DNA from: Oscillatoriales cyanobacterium
Lineage (GTDB): Bacteria; Cyanobacteriota; Cyanobacteriia; Cyanobacteriales; Microcoleaceae
Reading direction: 5' to 3'
Assembly: GCA_004292955.1 (NCBI GenBank)
Contig: RDXX01000027.1
Span: forward strand, 1 to 64,000
DNA: 64,000 bases
In this document: piece after piece, positions 42,952 through 52,476 of the stretch
Position numbering within the stretch: the first letter of the stretch is position 1
Layout: each line of letters opens with the position of its first letter
Notes under the pieces: model-generated
Told to the model about the DNA's origin: nothing
What the model saw: only the letters and a program-made list of their open reading frames with translations
Databases searched by the model: none
Made by a program: the position numbers and the translations under genes

Positions 42952-45900
42952 ATGCCTGAAATTCCAGTGGAAAGTGCCGCACTGTTTCAGAACAGCATCA
43001 CTGAGCTAGAGGAGGTGGAATCAGCCCTCGAACTCGCTTGGAACGAACTCGAAAAACAAACAGCAGAAACCATTGCTCAGATAGCCAAAGCCGGCGCCGC
43101 AAACGCACAGGAAATCAGCGAGCGCTTTGTCGCAGCCAAGGAACTCCGCCAGCAACTTCAAACCAAAATAAAACAAGCCAACTCGCAGCGGGAATTTCAC
43201 CTAGAAAACTCGCCAATGGCAGTTCTAGAGTGGGATAGCGAACTGCGGGTAGTGCGGTGGTCGCCAATGGCCGAACAAATATTTGGCTGGAGTGCAGCAG
43301 AAATAATCGGCCAATACTGGCACGAATGCTCAATAATTTATCCAGAAGACTTCGAGCAAGTCAGCGCTGCGGCAAATCAAATGTTTTACAGCAGAGAACC
43401 CCGCAACGTTTGCCGCAACCGCAACTCTACCAAAGATGGCTCAGTAATTTACTGCGAGTGGTACAATTCTGCACTAATCGATGCAGAAGGAAAATTAGTT
43501 TCAATTCTGTCTTTTGCCACAGACATCACCGAACAGCACCGCACTCAAGAACAACTTCGCCAGCGCCAACAGGCCTTCAGCGCCCTCGCGGAAAATGCTA
43601 CCGATATCATAGCGCGGTTCGATCGAGAACTGCGCCACCTTTACGTCAACAAAGAAGTCGAACGAGCCACCGGAAAACCCCCCTCAGAATTTATCGGCAA
43701 AAGCAACAAAGAATTAGGAATGTCCCCCCACATTTGCAACCTGTGGGACGAAGCGTGTGTCAAAGTTTGTCGCACCGGCAAACAAGAAACCATCGAATTT
43801 GACTTTCCCACTCCCGATGGGACAAAATACTATCAAAGTCGAGTAATTCCCGAATTTGCTGAGGACAATTCAGTAGAAACAGTTTTAAGCATCACCCGGG
43901 ACATCACAGAAATCAAACAAGTCGAAGCTCAGTTGCGTCAAAGCGAAGCTAGGTTTAGGCGCGTAGTTAACTCTAATATTATCGGCATCTTTTTTTGGGA
44001 AATTAATGGTCAGATTACCGACGCAAATCAAGCTTTTTTAAACCTAGTAAAATACACAAGACACGATTTGCTTGAAAAAAAAATTAGCTGGCTAAAAATG
44101 ACACCGCCAAAGTACCGCAGCCTAGACGAACAAAAACTTGCAGAAATGACAGTTACCACCACAGCTATTCCCTATGAAAAAGAATACATCTGCTCGGACG
44201 GCAGCCGCGTTCCGGTGCTGCTAGGCGCTGCATTTTTAGAAGGAAGCCAGGAAGTTGGGGTGAGTTTTGTGCTGGATTTGACACAGCGCAAACAAGCTGA
44301 ATTAGAGCTGCAAAAACAGCAACAACTTTTAGAAAGCATTGTTACAACCCTCCCGAACTTTCTGTACATTTACGACACAGAAGCACAGCAAAATATCTAT
44401 GCCAATGCAGCCGTCACAGCCATCCTGGGCTACACTCCCCAAGAAATGCAAGAGTTGGGTACAGAAGCTATTTCTAGCTTAGTTCACCCCGAGGATCTGC
44501 ACAAGTTAAGTGCAAGTATGCAGTTGCTGGAAAACAGCACCAACCCTCACGCTACAAATGACACTGACTACAGAATCAAACACAAAAACGGCGAATGGCG
44601 GTGGGTGCACGATCGATCGACAATTTTCAAAAGAACCCCAGGGGGACAAATTCAGCAAATTATCGGTTCGATACTCGACATCAGCGATGCCGTGGCGGCA
44701 GCTACGCAACGCAAACAAGCCGAAGAATCCTTAAAAGAGCAAAACGAAGTGCTGCAAACAATCTTCGACAACGTGCCAGTCATGCTATCATTCTTGGGAC
44801 ATAGCGGTGAAATAGAGTGGGTAAACCGCTACTGGGAAAAAGTGCTGGGCTGGAGTTTTGCAGAACTCAAAAACTACGATATCTTTGCCGAATGCTACCC
44901 GCAGGCAGAATACCGCCAATACGTTTTGGATGAAATCCAAGCAGCAACTGAGAACTGGAAAGACTTCAAAACAACAGTTAGAGACGGGCGAATAATTGAC
45001 ACTACTTGGGCAAATATTCGTCTCTCCGACGGCCGACACATCGGCATCGGTCAAGATATCAGCGATCGCAAACGAGCCGAAGAAGAACTCAAACAGCTCT
45101 ACGAAACTTTAGAAGTTCAAGTTGCCCAGCGTACCGCCGAACTTGAAACTTTTTTTGATGCTTTACCCGATCACATTTTTGTTGTAGAACGCGAAGATAT
45201 GCGTCAGGTTTTTGTCAATCAACCTTTGGCAAAAATGGCAGGGTTCAACAGCCGAAAAGAAATGCAAGGAAAAACCGTGTCTGAGTGTTTTTCCCCTGAA
45301 GTTGTCACAAAATTTGTGCGTGAAAACTTGCTGGTATTTGAATCAGGTGAAACTCTACACTTGCAAGAAAAATTTGTATTGTCCGGCGATACTGTTTACT
45401 TCGACACTTTTAAAATTCCTCTCAGGAATCTCGATGGCGAGGTTTATGCTTTAATTGGCACTTCTCGCGATATCACTGAGTTGGTTGAGACAAAACAAGC
45501 TTTGTCGAAACGCACTGAGCAATTAGAGGCTGCTAATCAAGAATTAGAATCTTTTTGCTATTCTGTTTCCCACGATCTCCGCGCTCCTTTACGCCATATT
45601 TCAGGTTTTGTTAATGCTTTGAAACAACGCTTAGAATCAACTGAAATCTTGAACGATCCTAAAATCGTTCACTACATGGAAGTGATTGATGATAGCAGCC
45701 AAAAAATGAGTTTGTTGATTGACGGTTTACTCGCTCTTTCGCGGGTGGGCCGCACCGAGTTAGTGCAAATTCCGATCGATCTCACCCGCCTGGTGCAAAC
45801 TGCGATTAAATTGACTAAACCCCGAACAGCCGGAGATCTGGGCCCAACTCCCGACAGCGTTGAATTTGCCGTCGGAGATTTGCCGACGGTGATGGGAGAT

Positions 45901-46239
45901 CCCACCTTGCTGCAACAGGTGTTCAGCAACTTGATTAGCAACGCCGTCAAGTTCAGCCGCGGACGCACTCCGGCTACAATAGTTATTGATTCCTTACCTG
46001 ATGGAACGATTTTTGTCAAGGATAACGGCGTGGGTTTTCCGATGGAATATGCCGATCGACTTTTTGGAGCCTTTGTGAGGCTGCATTCCCAGAGAGAATT
46101 TGAAGGTACGGGGATCGGTTTGGCGATCGTCGGGCGGATTATTCACCGCCACGGCGGCACGATTTGGGCAGAAAGCATACCTAGTCAAGGAGCCACGTTC
46201 TACTTTAAACTAGGCAAACAATCTCAAACAGCAATGTAG
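42952..46239 (+). CDS. Cytoplasmic six-PAS sensor histidine kinase
   Basis: 1095 residues, no membrane segment. An N-terminal coiled coil (about 15-80) is followed by six PAS domains (about 80-200, 205-325, 335-440, 450-575, 590-705 and 725-845), for example ILGYTPQEMQELGTEAISSL and GFNSRKEMQGKTVSECFSPE. The kinase core is of the phytochrome type: FCYSVSHDLRAPLRHISGF (His ~874), VFSNLISNAVKFSRG, VKDNGVGF and GTGIGLAIVGRIIHRHGG. No receiver domain. The next gene on the same strand (46584) begins with a receiver domain and a diguanylate cyclase/phosphodiesterase, making it the likely phosphorylation target. 340 bp with a MITE fragment separate them. PAS ligands (heme, flavin, none) cannot be told from sequence alone. 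Confidence 0.92.
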   Translation: MPEIPVESAALFQNSITELEEVESALELAWNELEKQTAETIAQIAKAGAANAQEISERFVAAKELRQQLQTKIKQANSQREFHLENSPMAVLEWDSELRVVRWSPMAEQIFGWSAAEIIGQYWHECSIIYPEDFEQVSAAANQMFYSREPRNVCRNRNSTKDGSVIYCEWYNSALIDAEGKLVSILSFATDITEQHRTQEQLRQRQQAFSALAENATDIIARFDRELRHLYVNKEVERATGKPPSEFIGKSNKELGMSPHICNLWDEACVKVCRTGKQETIEFDFPTPDGTKYYQSRVIPEFAEDNSVETVLSITRDITEIKQVEAQLRQSEARFRRVVNSNIIGIFFWEINGQITDANQAFLNLVKYTRHDLLEKKISWLKMTPPKYRSLDEQKLAEMTVTTTAIPYEKEYICSDGSRVPVLLGAAFLEGSQEVGVSFVLDLTQRKQAELELQKQQQLLESIVTTLPNFLYIYDTEAQQNIYANAAVTAILGYTPQEMQELGTEAISSLVHPEDLHKLSASMQLLENSTNPHATNDTDYRIKHKNGEWRWVHDRSTIFKRTPGGQIQQIIGSILDISDAVAAATQRKQAEESLKEQNEVLQTIFDNVPVMLSFLGHSGEIEWVNRYWEKVLGWSFAELKNYDIFAECYPQAEYRQYVLDEIQAATENWKDFKTTVRDGRIIDTTWANIRLSDGRHIGIGQDISDRKRAEEELKQLYETLEVQVAQRTAELETFFDALPDHIFVVEREDMRQVFVNQPLAKMAGFNSRKEMQGKTVSECFSPEVVTKFVRENLLVFESGETLHLQEKFVLSGDTVYFDTFKIPLRNLDGEVYALIGTSRDITELVETKQALSKRTEQLEAANQELESFCYSVSHDLRAPLRHISGFVNALKQRLESTEILNDPKIVHYMEVIDDSSQKMSLLIDGLLALSRVGRTELVQIPIDLTRLVQTAIKLTKPRTAGDLGPTPDSVEFAVGDLPTVMGDPTLLQQVFSNLISNAVKFSRGRTPATIVIDSLPDGTIFVKDNGVGFPMEYADRLFGAFVRLHSQREFEGTGIGLAIVGRIIHRHGGTIWAESIPSQGATFYFKLGKQSQTAM

Positions 46240-46257
46240 ATTCGCAAGTGACCAGTA

Positions 46258-46286
46258 TATAGCAGTTCTCAGAAAGATCGGGTACG
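46258..46286 (+). mobile_element. MITE family A, left-end fragment (copy 4)
   Basis: TATAGCAGTTCTCAGAAAGA then TCGGGTACG; only the left terminal repeat is present. GGTAATCGGG-type short repeats follow, and the rest of 46290-46583 shows no gene. Confidence 0.55.
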
Positions 46287-46583
46287 CTTGGGTAATCGGG
46301 AAAAAGGTAATCGGCAATCACCGAAAAGCTTGCTGTTCAAAAGCTTTCTGGCACATTATTCATTACCTATTACCAGACATACGTCACTCTTCGCCTTCGA
46401 TGCTATAGTAGTTCTTAATTTATAATTGAAAACTATTATACAGTTCAATAAGTAACAGTCGGTTCTGCCAGCCCTCCGTTGCACGTGCTAAATCAATGTC
46501 ATCAAAACATCATTAATATTGCTAAAGCATTAAAAATCTAACTAAAAACAGTGATACAAACTTAACTATACTCAATTTAATAA

Positions 46584-49500
46584 ATGAAATCTAGCCCAAA
46601 AACGAACAACAAATTTAATACTCCACAATACCGTATGTTAGATAGAACTCAGACAAACTATTTACTAAAAACAGTATCAGAATCAACGTTAAAATTGTTG
46701 ATTGTCGAAGACATGGCGGAAGATCTGGAATTAATAGTGCTCGCGTTAGAAGCGGGGGGAGTAAATTTTAACTACGATACTGCCGAAACAGCAACAGAAT
46801 GCAGACAACTGATCCACAATTGCAAGTACGACGCAGTGCTGTCAGATTACCGCCTCCCTGGGTTTAACGGTTTAGAAGTGTTGAAATTAATGCAGGAATT
46901 AGGGCAAGAAATACCATTTATTTTAGTAACGGGAAGTTTGGGAGAAGAAGCGGCAGTTGAGTGCATCAAAGCCGGCATGAACGATTTTGTATTAAAAGGG
47001 CGGCTGTTTAGGCTGCCAACAGTATTAGAACGATCGCTCCAAGAATACAAAATGCGCCGCCAGCAACAATTCGCGATCGCCCAAATTCAGCGGCAAGCGA
47101 CTCGTGAGGCGATCGTCAACCGCATCATCCAAGCCATGCGCGAAACCCTGGTACTCGACGAAGTGCTGCAAACTACCGCAGATCAACTGCACGAATCTCT
47201 CGAAATCAGCGGCTGCGCGATCTTGCAGCCAGATGCTGAAGGCAGGATTGTAGTCCGCCATATCAGCAAAGCCGCAGAGAAACAAGGACTCATCGGGCTA
47301 AATTGCACATTTGCCCAACACTACCAAACCGAACTCGCGGCAGGAGAAGCCGTCGTCATCGAAGAGTTATCGGGCCTGTGCCCGTCCCTGCAAGCATCAG
47401 CAGAGTTTGTAGGGTTTCGCACCGTCACGATCGCACCGCTGCTTTACCGTCAGTCATTTTTGGGAGGAATTAGTATCTATCAGTGCGATCGCGATCGCTA
47501 TTGGAGCGCCGAAGAACTGTCGCTACTCAAAGCGATCGCAGATCAATGTGCGATCGCAATCCACCAAGCCGAACTCTACCAACAAGCCCAAACCGAACTC
47601 GCAGAACGCAAACGCGCTGAAGCCGAAGTCCGCGGCATCCAGCAACAGCTAGCCACAATGGCAGCCAACATTCCCGGTTCAGTCTACCGCGCCGTGCTGC
47701 ATCCAGACGGCACAACCTCCATGCCCTACATTAGTCCGGGGGTGCGCGAACTTACTGGGATCGGGCCAGAAGAAGCAATGGCGTACCCCGAACAGTTGAC
47801 CAAAATCATCCATCCCGATGACAAAAGTTCCTATGACAGCAGCGTCGCAGCATCGAGTGCCAGTCTGTTGCCCTGCGATCGCCAGTACCGTATCCTGTTG
47901 AATTCAGGCGAAGTCAAGTGGGTGCAAGACAGCGCCAGATTTTCCAAAAACAAAAACGGGGACATCATTATAGACGGAGTAGCCCTGAATATCAGCGGAC
48001 GCAAACAGGCAGAATCAGCCCTCAGACAAAGCGAACAGCGATTTCGATCGCTGATTGAAAACGCCACAGACATCACGATCATTCTCGACGCCGAGGGCAT
48101 ATTCCGCTACATCAGCCCTTCCGTCAAGCGAATTTTAGGCTACGCGCCCCACCAGGCGATCGGGCGCAGCGCCCTAGGGACTGTTCATCCCGACGACTGC
48201 GCCGCGATCGCCCAAACCCTCCACAAAGCCATTGAAAACCCCAAAACAAGCCAGTGCCCCCTGGAGTATAGAGTGCTCCACCGCAACGGTTCCTGGTGTT
48301 ATGTAGAAGCTGTAGCCACCAATTTACTGCACGATCCGGCAGTCAAGGGCATCGTGATCAACTGCCACGACATCACTCAGCGCAAACTCGCCGAAGCACA
48401 ATTGCTGCACGACGCTTTTCACGATGCCCTTACCGGATTGCCCAACCGATCGCTATTTAGCGATCGGCTGGAACACGCTCTGAGGCTAGCAAAACGGCGC
48501 AAAGACTACTTATTTGCCGTGCTGTTTCTCGATTTAGATCGATTTAAAGTAGTCAACGATTCCCTCGGCCATGCGATCGGCGATCAACTGCTAGTTGCGA
48601 TCGCGCAGCGTCTAACAGCTTGTCTCAGAGTCGGAGATACAGTGGCCCGCCTCGGAGGAGACGAATTTGTGCTGTTACTCGAAGACATCGACGGCGTAAA
48701 TGAAGCTACCAACATAGTCAACCGCTTGCAAAAGACAATCACCTCCCCCATCCTGCTAGACGGACACGAAGTCTTTATCACCGCCAGCATCGGCATTGCA
48801 TTGAGCTCCGGCGAATACGAGGAACCGACAAGCCTGCTACGCGACGCCGATACAGCCATGTACCGCGCCAAAGAACTCGGCAGAGCCCGACACGAAGTTT
48901 TCAATAGTTCCATGCACGCCCACGCTTTGAAGCTGTTGCAGTTAGAAAATGACCTGCGACGGGCGATCGAATCAATTAGAGACCCCGCTAGAGAAGAAGA
49001 CTCTCCGCAATCAGCCCGATCGGGCTTACCTCCCTTATCCCCAACACCCCAGTTTATCATTCACTACCAGCCGATTATGTCGATCGCCCATAACACAATT
49101 ATCGGTTTTGAGGCCCTGGTGCGGTGGCAGCATCCTGAACGAGGCTTAGTTTCGCCCAACGAATTTATTCCCATAGCCGAAGAAACCGGATTGATCGTAC
49201 CGCTGGGCCGCTGGGTACTCCGCACAGCTTGCCAGCAAATCCGCCAGTGGCAGCAGCTATTTCAAAATAACCCGCCCTTAAGCGTCAGCGTCAACCTGTC
49301 AGTCAAACAGTTTTCTCAGCCAGATTTAATCGAATATATCGATCGAGTTCTCGAAGAAAGTCACCTCGACGGCAACAGTTTAAAGCTAGAAATTACCGAA
49401 AGCGTACTCATAGAAAATTCCGAATCAGTCACAGCCATGCTGGTGCAGCTTAGAGCCCGAAACATACACCTGTGCATCGACGACTTCGGCACCGGCTATT

Positions 49501-49805
49501 CATCACTCTCCTACCTGCACCGCTTCCCCACCAATACCTTAAAAATAGACCGATCCTTTGTCAGCAGGATGGGAGGCGACTTCGACCTCGGCAAAGGAGG
49601 CATCGACCCCACAGAAATTGTGCGATCGATCGTGACTTTATCCCACAATTTAGGAATGGATGTAGTAGCAGAAGGAGTCGAAGAAGCCTCGCAACTATCG
49701 ATACTCAAAGGATTAAAATGCGAGTTCGCCCAGGGATTCTTTTTCTCAAAGCCAGTAGACTCTCAAACAGCAGCAGTCTTAATCCAGCAGCAAGCACAAA
49801 ATTAG
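46584..49805 (+). CDS. REC-GAF-PAS-PAS-GGDEF-EAL c-di-GMP enzyme
   Basis: 1073 residues. Receiver domain (about 37-150; LLIVEDMAEDLELI, phospho-acceptor Asp ~87 in AVLSDYRLPGFNGLE, ILVTGSLGEE and FVLKG), GAF (about 165-330), PAS (about 350-475; GSVYRAVLHPDGTTSMPYIS), PAS (about 485-605), GGDEF (about 610-770) with intact RLGGDEF and an RVGD inhibitory I-site five residues before it, and EAL (about 825-1070) with GFEALVRWQHP, DDFGTGYSSLSYL, LKIDRSFV and AEGVEE. Both enzyme halves look active, so it can make and break c-di-GMP, with the receiver domain as input. Co-oriented with the six-PAS kinase upstream. Start at 46584; a later Met (before LDRTQTNYLL) is possible. Confidence 0.93.
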   Translation: MKSSPKTNNKFNTPQYRMLDRTQTNYLLKTVSESTLKLLIVEDMAEDLELIVLALEAGGVNFNYDTAETATECRQLIHNCKYDAVLSDYRLPGFNGLEVLKLMQELGQEIPFILVTGSLGEEAAVECIKAGMNDFVLKGRLFRLPTVLERSLQEYKMRRQQQFAIAQIQRQATREAIVNRIIQAMRETLVLDEVLQTTADQLHESLEISGCAILQPDAEGRIVVRHISKAAEKQGLIGLNCTFAQHYQTELAAGEAVVIEELSGLCPSLQASAEFVGFRTVTIAPLLYRQSFLGGISIYQCDRDRYWSAEELSLLKAIADQCAIAIHQAELYQQAQTELAERKRAEAEVRGIQQQLATMAANIPGSVYRAVLHPDGTTSMPYISPGVRELTGIGPEEAMAYPEQLTKIIHPDDKSSYDSSVAASSASLLPCDRQYRILLNSGEVKWVQDSARFSKNKNGDIIIDGVALNISGRKQAESALRQSEQRFRSLIENATDITIILDAEGIFRYISPSVKRILGYAPHQAIGRSALGTVHPDDCAAIAQTLHKAIENPKTSQCPLEYRVLHRNGSWCYVEAVATNLLHDPAVKGIVINCHDITQRKLAEAQLLHDAFHDALTGLPNRSLFSDRLEHALRLAKRRKDYLFAVLFLDLDRFKVVNDSLGHAIGDQLLVAIAQRLTACLRVGDTVARLGGDEFVLLLEDIDGVNEATNIVNRLQKTITSPILLDGHEVFITASIGIALSSGEYEEPTSLLRDADTAMYRAKELGRARHEVFNSSMHAHALKLLQLENDLRRAIESIRDPAREEDSPQSARSGLPPLSPTPQFIIHYQPIMSIAHNTIIGFEALVRWQHPERGLVSPNEFIPIAEETGLIVPLGRWVLRTACQQIRQWQQLFQNNPPLSVSVNLSVKQFSQPDLIEYIDRVLEESHLDGNSLKLEITESVLIENSESVTAMLVQLRARNIHLCIDDFGTGYSSLSYLHRFPTNTLKIDRSFVSRMGGDFDLGKGGIDPTEIVRSIVTLSHNLGMDVVAEGVEEASQLSILKGLKCEFAQGFFFSKPVDSQTAAVLIQQQAQN

Positions 49806-49931
49806 AATTTGCGAAGATTTAGTCTGTCACACAAAGGTCATTAAAAAAACACTGAACTTTGTGGATCCCATTTCGGCATAAAATCTTAAAATATTTTAAA
49901 GCTGTCCCTAACTGGCGTCATCCAAATCATT

Positions 49932-51521
49932 ATGGCTATTGGCTACCTCGCCCTCGTTCTCCACGCCCACCTGCCCTTTGTCCGCCACCCCGAAAGCGAC
50001 TACGTTTTAGAAGAAGAATGGCTGTTTGAGGCGATCGCCGAAACCTACATTCCCCTGCTGCAAGTCTTTGAAGGGCTAAAGCGCGACGGCATCGACTTTA
50101 AAATTACCATGAGCATGACACCGCCCTTGGTAGCCATGCTGCGCGACCCCTTGCTGCAAGACCGTTTCGACGACCACTTAGCAAAACTCGAAGAACTAGC
50201 CGAACTCGAAATTGAACACAACAGCGACAACGGTCACGTTAGGTACTTAGCCGAACATTACACCGCCCACTTCTCCCAAGTTCGGAATTATTGGGAAAAG
50301 TTCGATCGAGATTTAGTCAAAGCCTTCAAACAATTTCAAGACAGCAACAACCTTGAAATCATGACCTGCGGGGCCACCCACGGCTACCTACCGCTGATGA
50401 AAATGTACCCCGAAGCAGTTTGGGCGCAAATACAAGTAGCCTGCGAAAGCTACGAACAAAACTTCGGCCGCCGCCCAAAAGGCATTTGGCTGCCCGAATG
50501 CGCCTACTACGAAGGCTTAGAGAGGATGTTAGCCGACGCCGGCCTCCGCTACTTCCTCACAGACGGTCACGGCATCCTCTACGCCCGCCCGCGTCCCCGC
50601 TACGGTAGCTACGCCCCAATTTTCACCGAATGCGGAGTAGCAGCATTCGGTCGGGATCACGAATCATCCCAGCAAGTTTGGTCATCCGAAGTCGGCTATC
50701 CGGGCGCCGCCGAATACCGCGAATTTTACAAAGATTTAGGTTGGGAAGCCGAATACGACTACATCAAACCCTACATCATGCCCAACGGCCAGCGCAAAAA
50801 CACCGGGATTAAATATCACAAAATCACCGGTCGCGGATTGGGTTTAGGCGACAAACAGTTATACGATCCGTATTGGGCGCGGGAAAAAGCAGCCGAACAC
50901 GCCAGCAACTTTGCCTTTAATCGCGAACGCCAAGTCGAGCACCTCAACGGCATCATGCAGCGTCCTCCGATTATCGTTTCACCTTACGACGCCGAACTTT
51001 TCGGTCACTGGTGGTACGAAGGGCCTTGGTTCTTAGACTACCTGTTCCGCAAGAGTTGGTACGACCAAAATACCTACGAAATGACGCACTTAGCCGATTA
51101 TTTGCGCGGAAATCCGACTCAGCAAGTATGCCGTCCGTCCCAGTCTAGCTGGGGTTTCCGGGGTTTCCACGAATATTGGCTAAACGATACCAATGCTTGG
51201 ATTTACCCGCACTTGCACAAAGCCGCGGAACGGATGATTGAATTGGGAAACATGGAAGCAGAGGATGAGTTGCAGTTGCGGGCTTTGAATCAGGCTGCGC
51301 GGGAAGTGTTGTTAGCTCAATCGTCTGACTGGGCGTTTATCATGCGTACAGGGACGATGGTGCCCTATGCAGTGCGGCGGACGCGATCGCACTTAATGCG
51401 CTTCCACAAGCTGTACGATGAAGTCAAAGAAGGCAAAGTCGATTCCGGCTGGTTGGAGAAGGTTCAGGAGATAGACAACATCTTCCCCGAGATCAATTAT
51501 CGCGTTTATCGATCGCTTTAA
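49932..51521 (+). CDS. Glycoside hydrolase family 57 protein (1,4-alpha-glucan branching type)
   Basis: 529 residues, the usual length. Family-57 regions: HAHLPFVRHPES (motif 1, near residue 11), MTCGATHGYLPL, GIWLPECAYYEGLERML (nucleophile Glu ~189), FGRDHESSQQVWSSEVGYPG and SPYDAELFGHWWYEGPWFLD (acid/base Asp ~353), followed by a helical DUF1957-type C-terminal part with SSWGFRGFHEYWLNDTNAWI. It probably transfers alpha-1,4-glucan segments to make alpha-1,6 branches in glycogen, in the cytoplasm. 4-alpha-glucanotransferase activity cannot be excluded from sequence. Starts 120 nt after the GGDEF-EAL gene; ends at a clean terminator. Confidence 0.92.
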   Translation: MAIGYLALVLHAHLPFVRHPESDYVLEEEWLFEAIAETYIPLLQVFEGLKRDGIDFKITMSMTPPLVAMLRDPLLQDRFDDHLAKLEELAELEIEHNSDNGHVRYLAEHYTAHFSQVRNYWEKFDRDLVKAFKQFQDSNNLEIMTCGATHGYLPLMKMYPEAVWAQIQVACESYEQNFGRRPKGIWLPECAYYEGLERMLADAGLRYFLTDGHGILYARPRPRYGSYAPIFTECGVAAFGRDHESSQQVWSSEVGYPGAAEYREFYKDLGWEAEYDYIKPYIMPNGQRKNTGIKYHKITGRGLGLGDKQLYDPYWAREKAAEHASNFAFNRERQVEHLNGIMQRPPIIVSPYDAELFGHWWYEGPWFLDYLFRKSWYDQNTYEMTHLADYLRGNPTQQVCRPSQSSWGFRGFHEYWLNDTNAWIYPHLHKAAERMIELGNMEAEDELQLRALNQAAREVLLAQSSDWAFIMRTGTMVPYAVRRTRSHLMRFHKLYDEVKEGKVDSGWLEKVQEIDNIFPEINYRVYRSL

Positions 51522-51546
51522 GCAAACTTCGAGCTAATTTCCCGCA

Positions 51547-51577
51547 TAAAAAAACCCGCCAGTGCGGGTTTTTTTAT
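51547..51577 (+). terminator. Rho-independent terminator of the GH57 gene
   Basis: AAAAAAACCCGCCAGTGCGG then GTTTTTTTATT: a 6-bp GC stem extended by A/T pairs and followed by seven T, 26 nt after the stop codon. Confidence 0.85.
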
Positions 51578-51993
51578 TAAGTCTTAATTTACCCGCTCGT
51601 AGTAAGTCTTAGGGTGCGCCGCCATCAACAATATGTCGAGCAAATCGAACCATATAGTAGCAACGCACCATGCCAGGGGTGGCTTAACTAATATCATTTC
51701 TCTCAATTAGGACTTACGCACTGGTGGTCTGAAACCGGATTTTTTTACAAAAATTATTCTCTAGAGGCACAACTTTTGGGGAAAAACCTGTTTACTCGAT
51801 CTAAAATGCGTAATTAGTGTCAATTTTTGATACTAAAAAATTAGTTTTAAGTGTGTTTACTCAACTATTTTTCAGGTCATCGCTGCTCAAAAAGTCGATT
51901 TTTATTGAAGATTTTTTATGTATCGGCACCCTAGGGCTTCAGACTACGTTTATCAACGTTAATCAGCCGTTTCCCTATCCATCAAAAAATTAT

Positions 51994-52122
51994 GGGCGTT
52001 GCTGAATTTAGGTATGATTCAGTCGCTTAGGCAATCTCGGAAATGAGCGAGTAGGGGCAATTCATGAATTGCCCCTACTCGCTCATTTCCGAGGCAAATC
52101 ATACTCCAAATCAGGAACGCCT
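51994..52122. mobile_element. MITE family D with a 58-bp perfect palindrome
   Basis: Terminal inverted repeats GGGCGTTGCTGAATTTAGGT / GGCGTTCCTGATTTGGAGTA (each then ATGATT) enclose a perfect palindrome (52036-52093) centred on TTCATGAA with arms CTCGGAAATGAGCGAGTAGG. It lies in the ~900-bp space between the GH57 gene and the giant kinase gene; the remainder of 51578-52476 shows no gene, only an ATTTTTTTACAAAAATT repeat remnant near 51740. Confidence 0.8.
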
Positions 52123-52476
52123 AATTTTGTTCTCTAATTATACCGCGAATTTAGGAATACCAATTTGCTTACTTGTTCAGACGAAAAGAACATCAGGTTT
52201 GAGCGAACCAACTATACAATAAACAATCCTAATTTTTTATTGGTATTTAGAGGGTGGCAAAACTTGCGATCGCTTTTGGTAGTAGCAATAAAATGAAAAT
52301 CATGTGGAAATTACGGATTCTAATCAGACCCCAAGTACGTTAAGATAATTTGTATCACAAACATAGTCAACCAAAAAACTCCCAAAAAGCTCTCAGATAT
52401 TGTGTAAAAAAGCACACTTTTAGATTGACTGTGGTATATTATAACATAATTCACTCACTAGATTTAATTTAACTAA

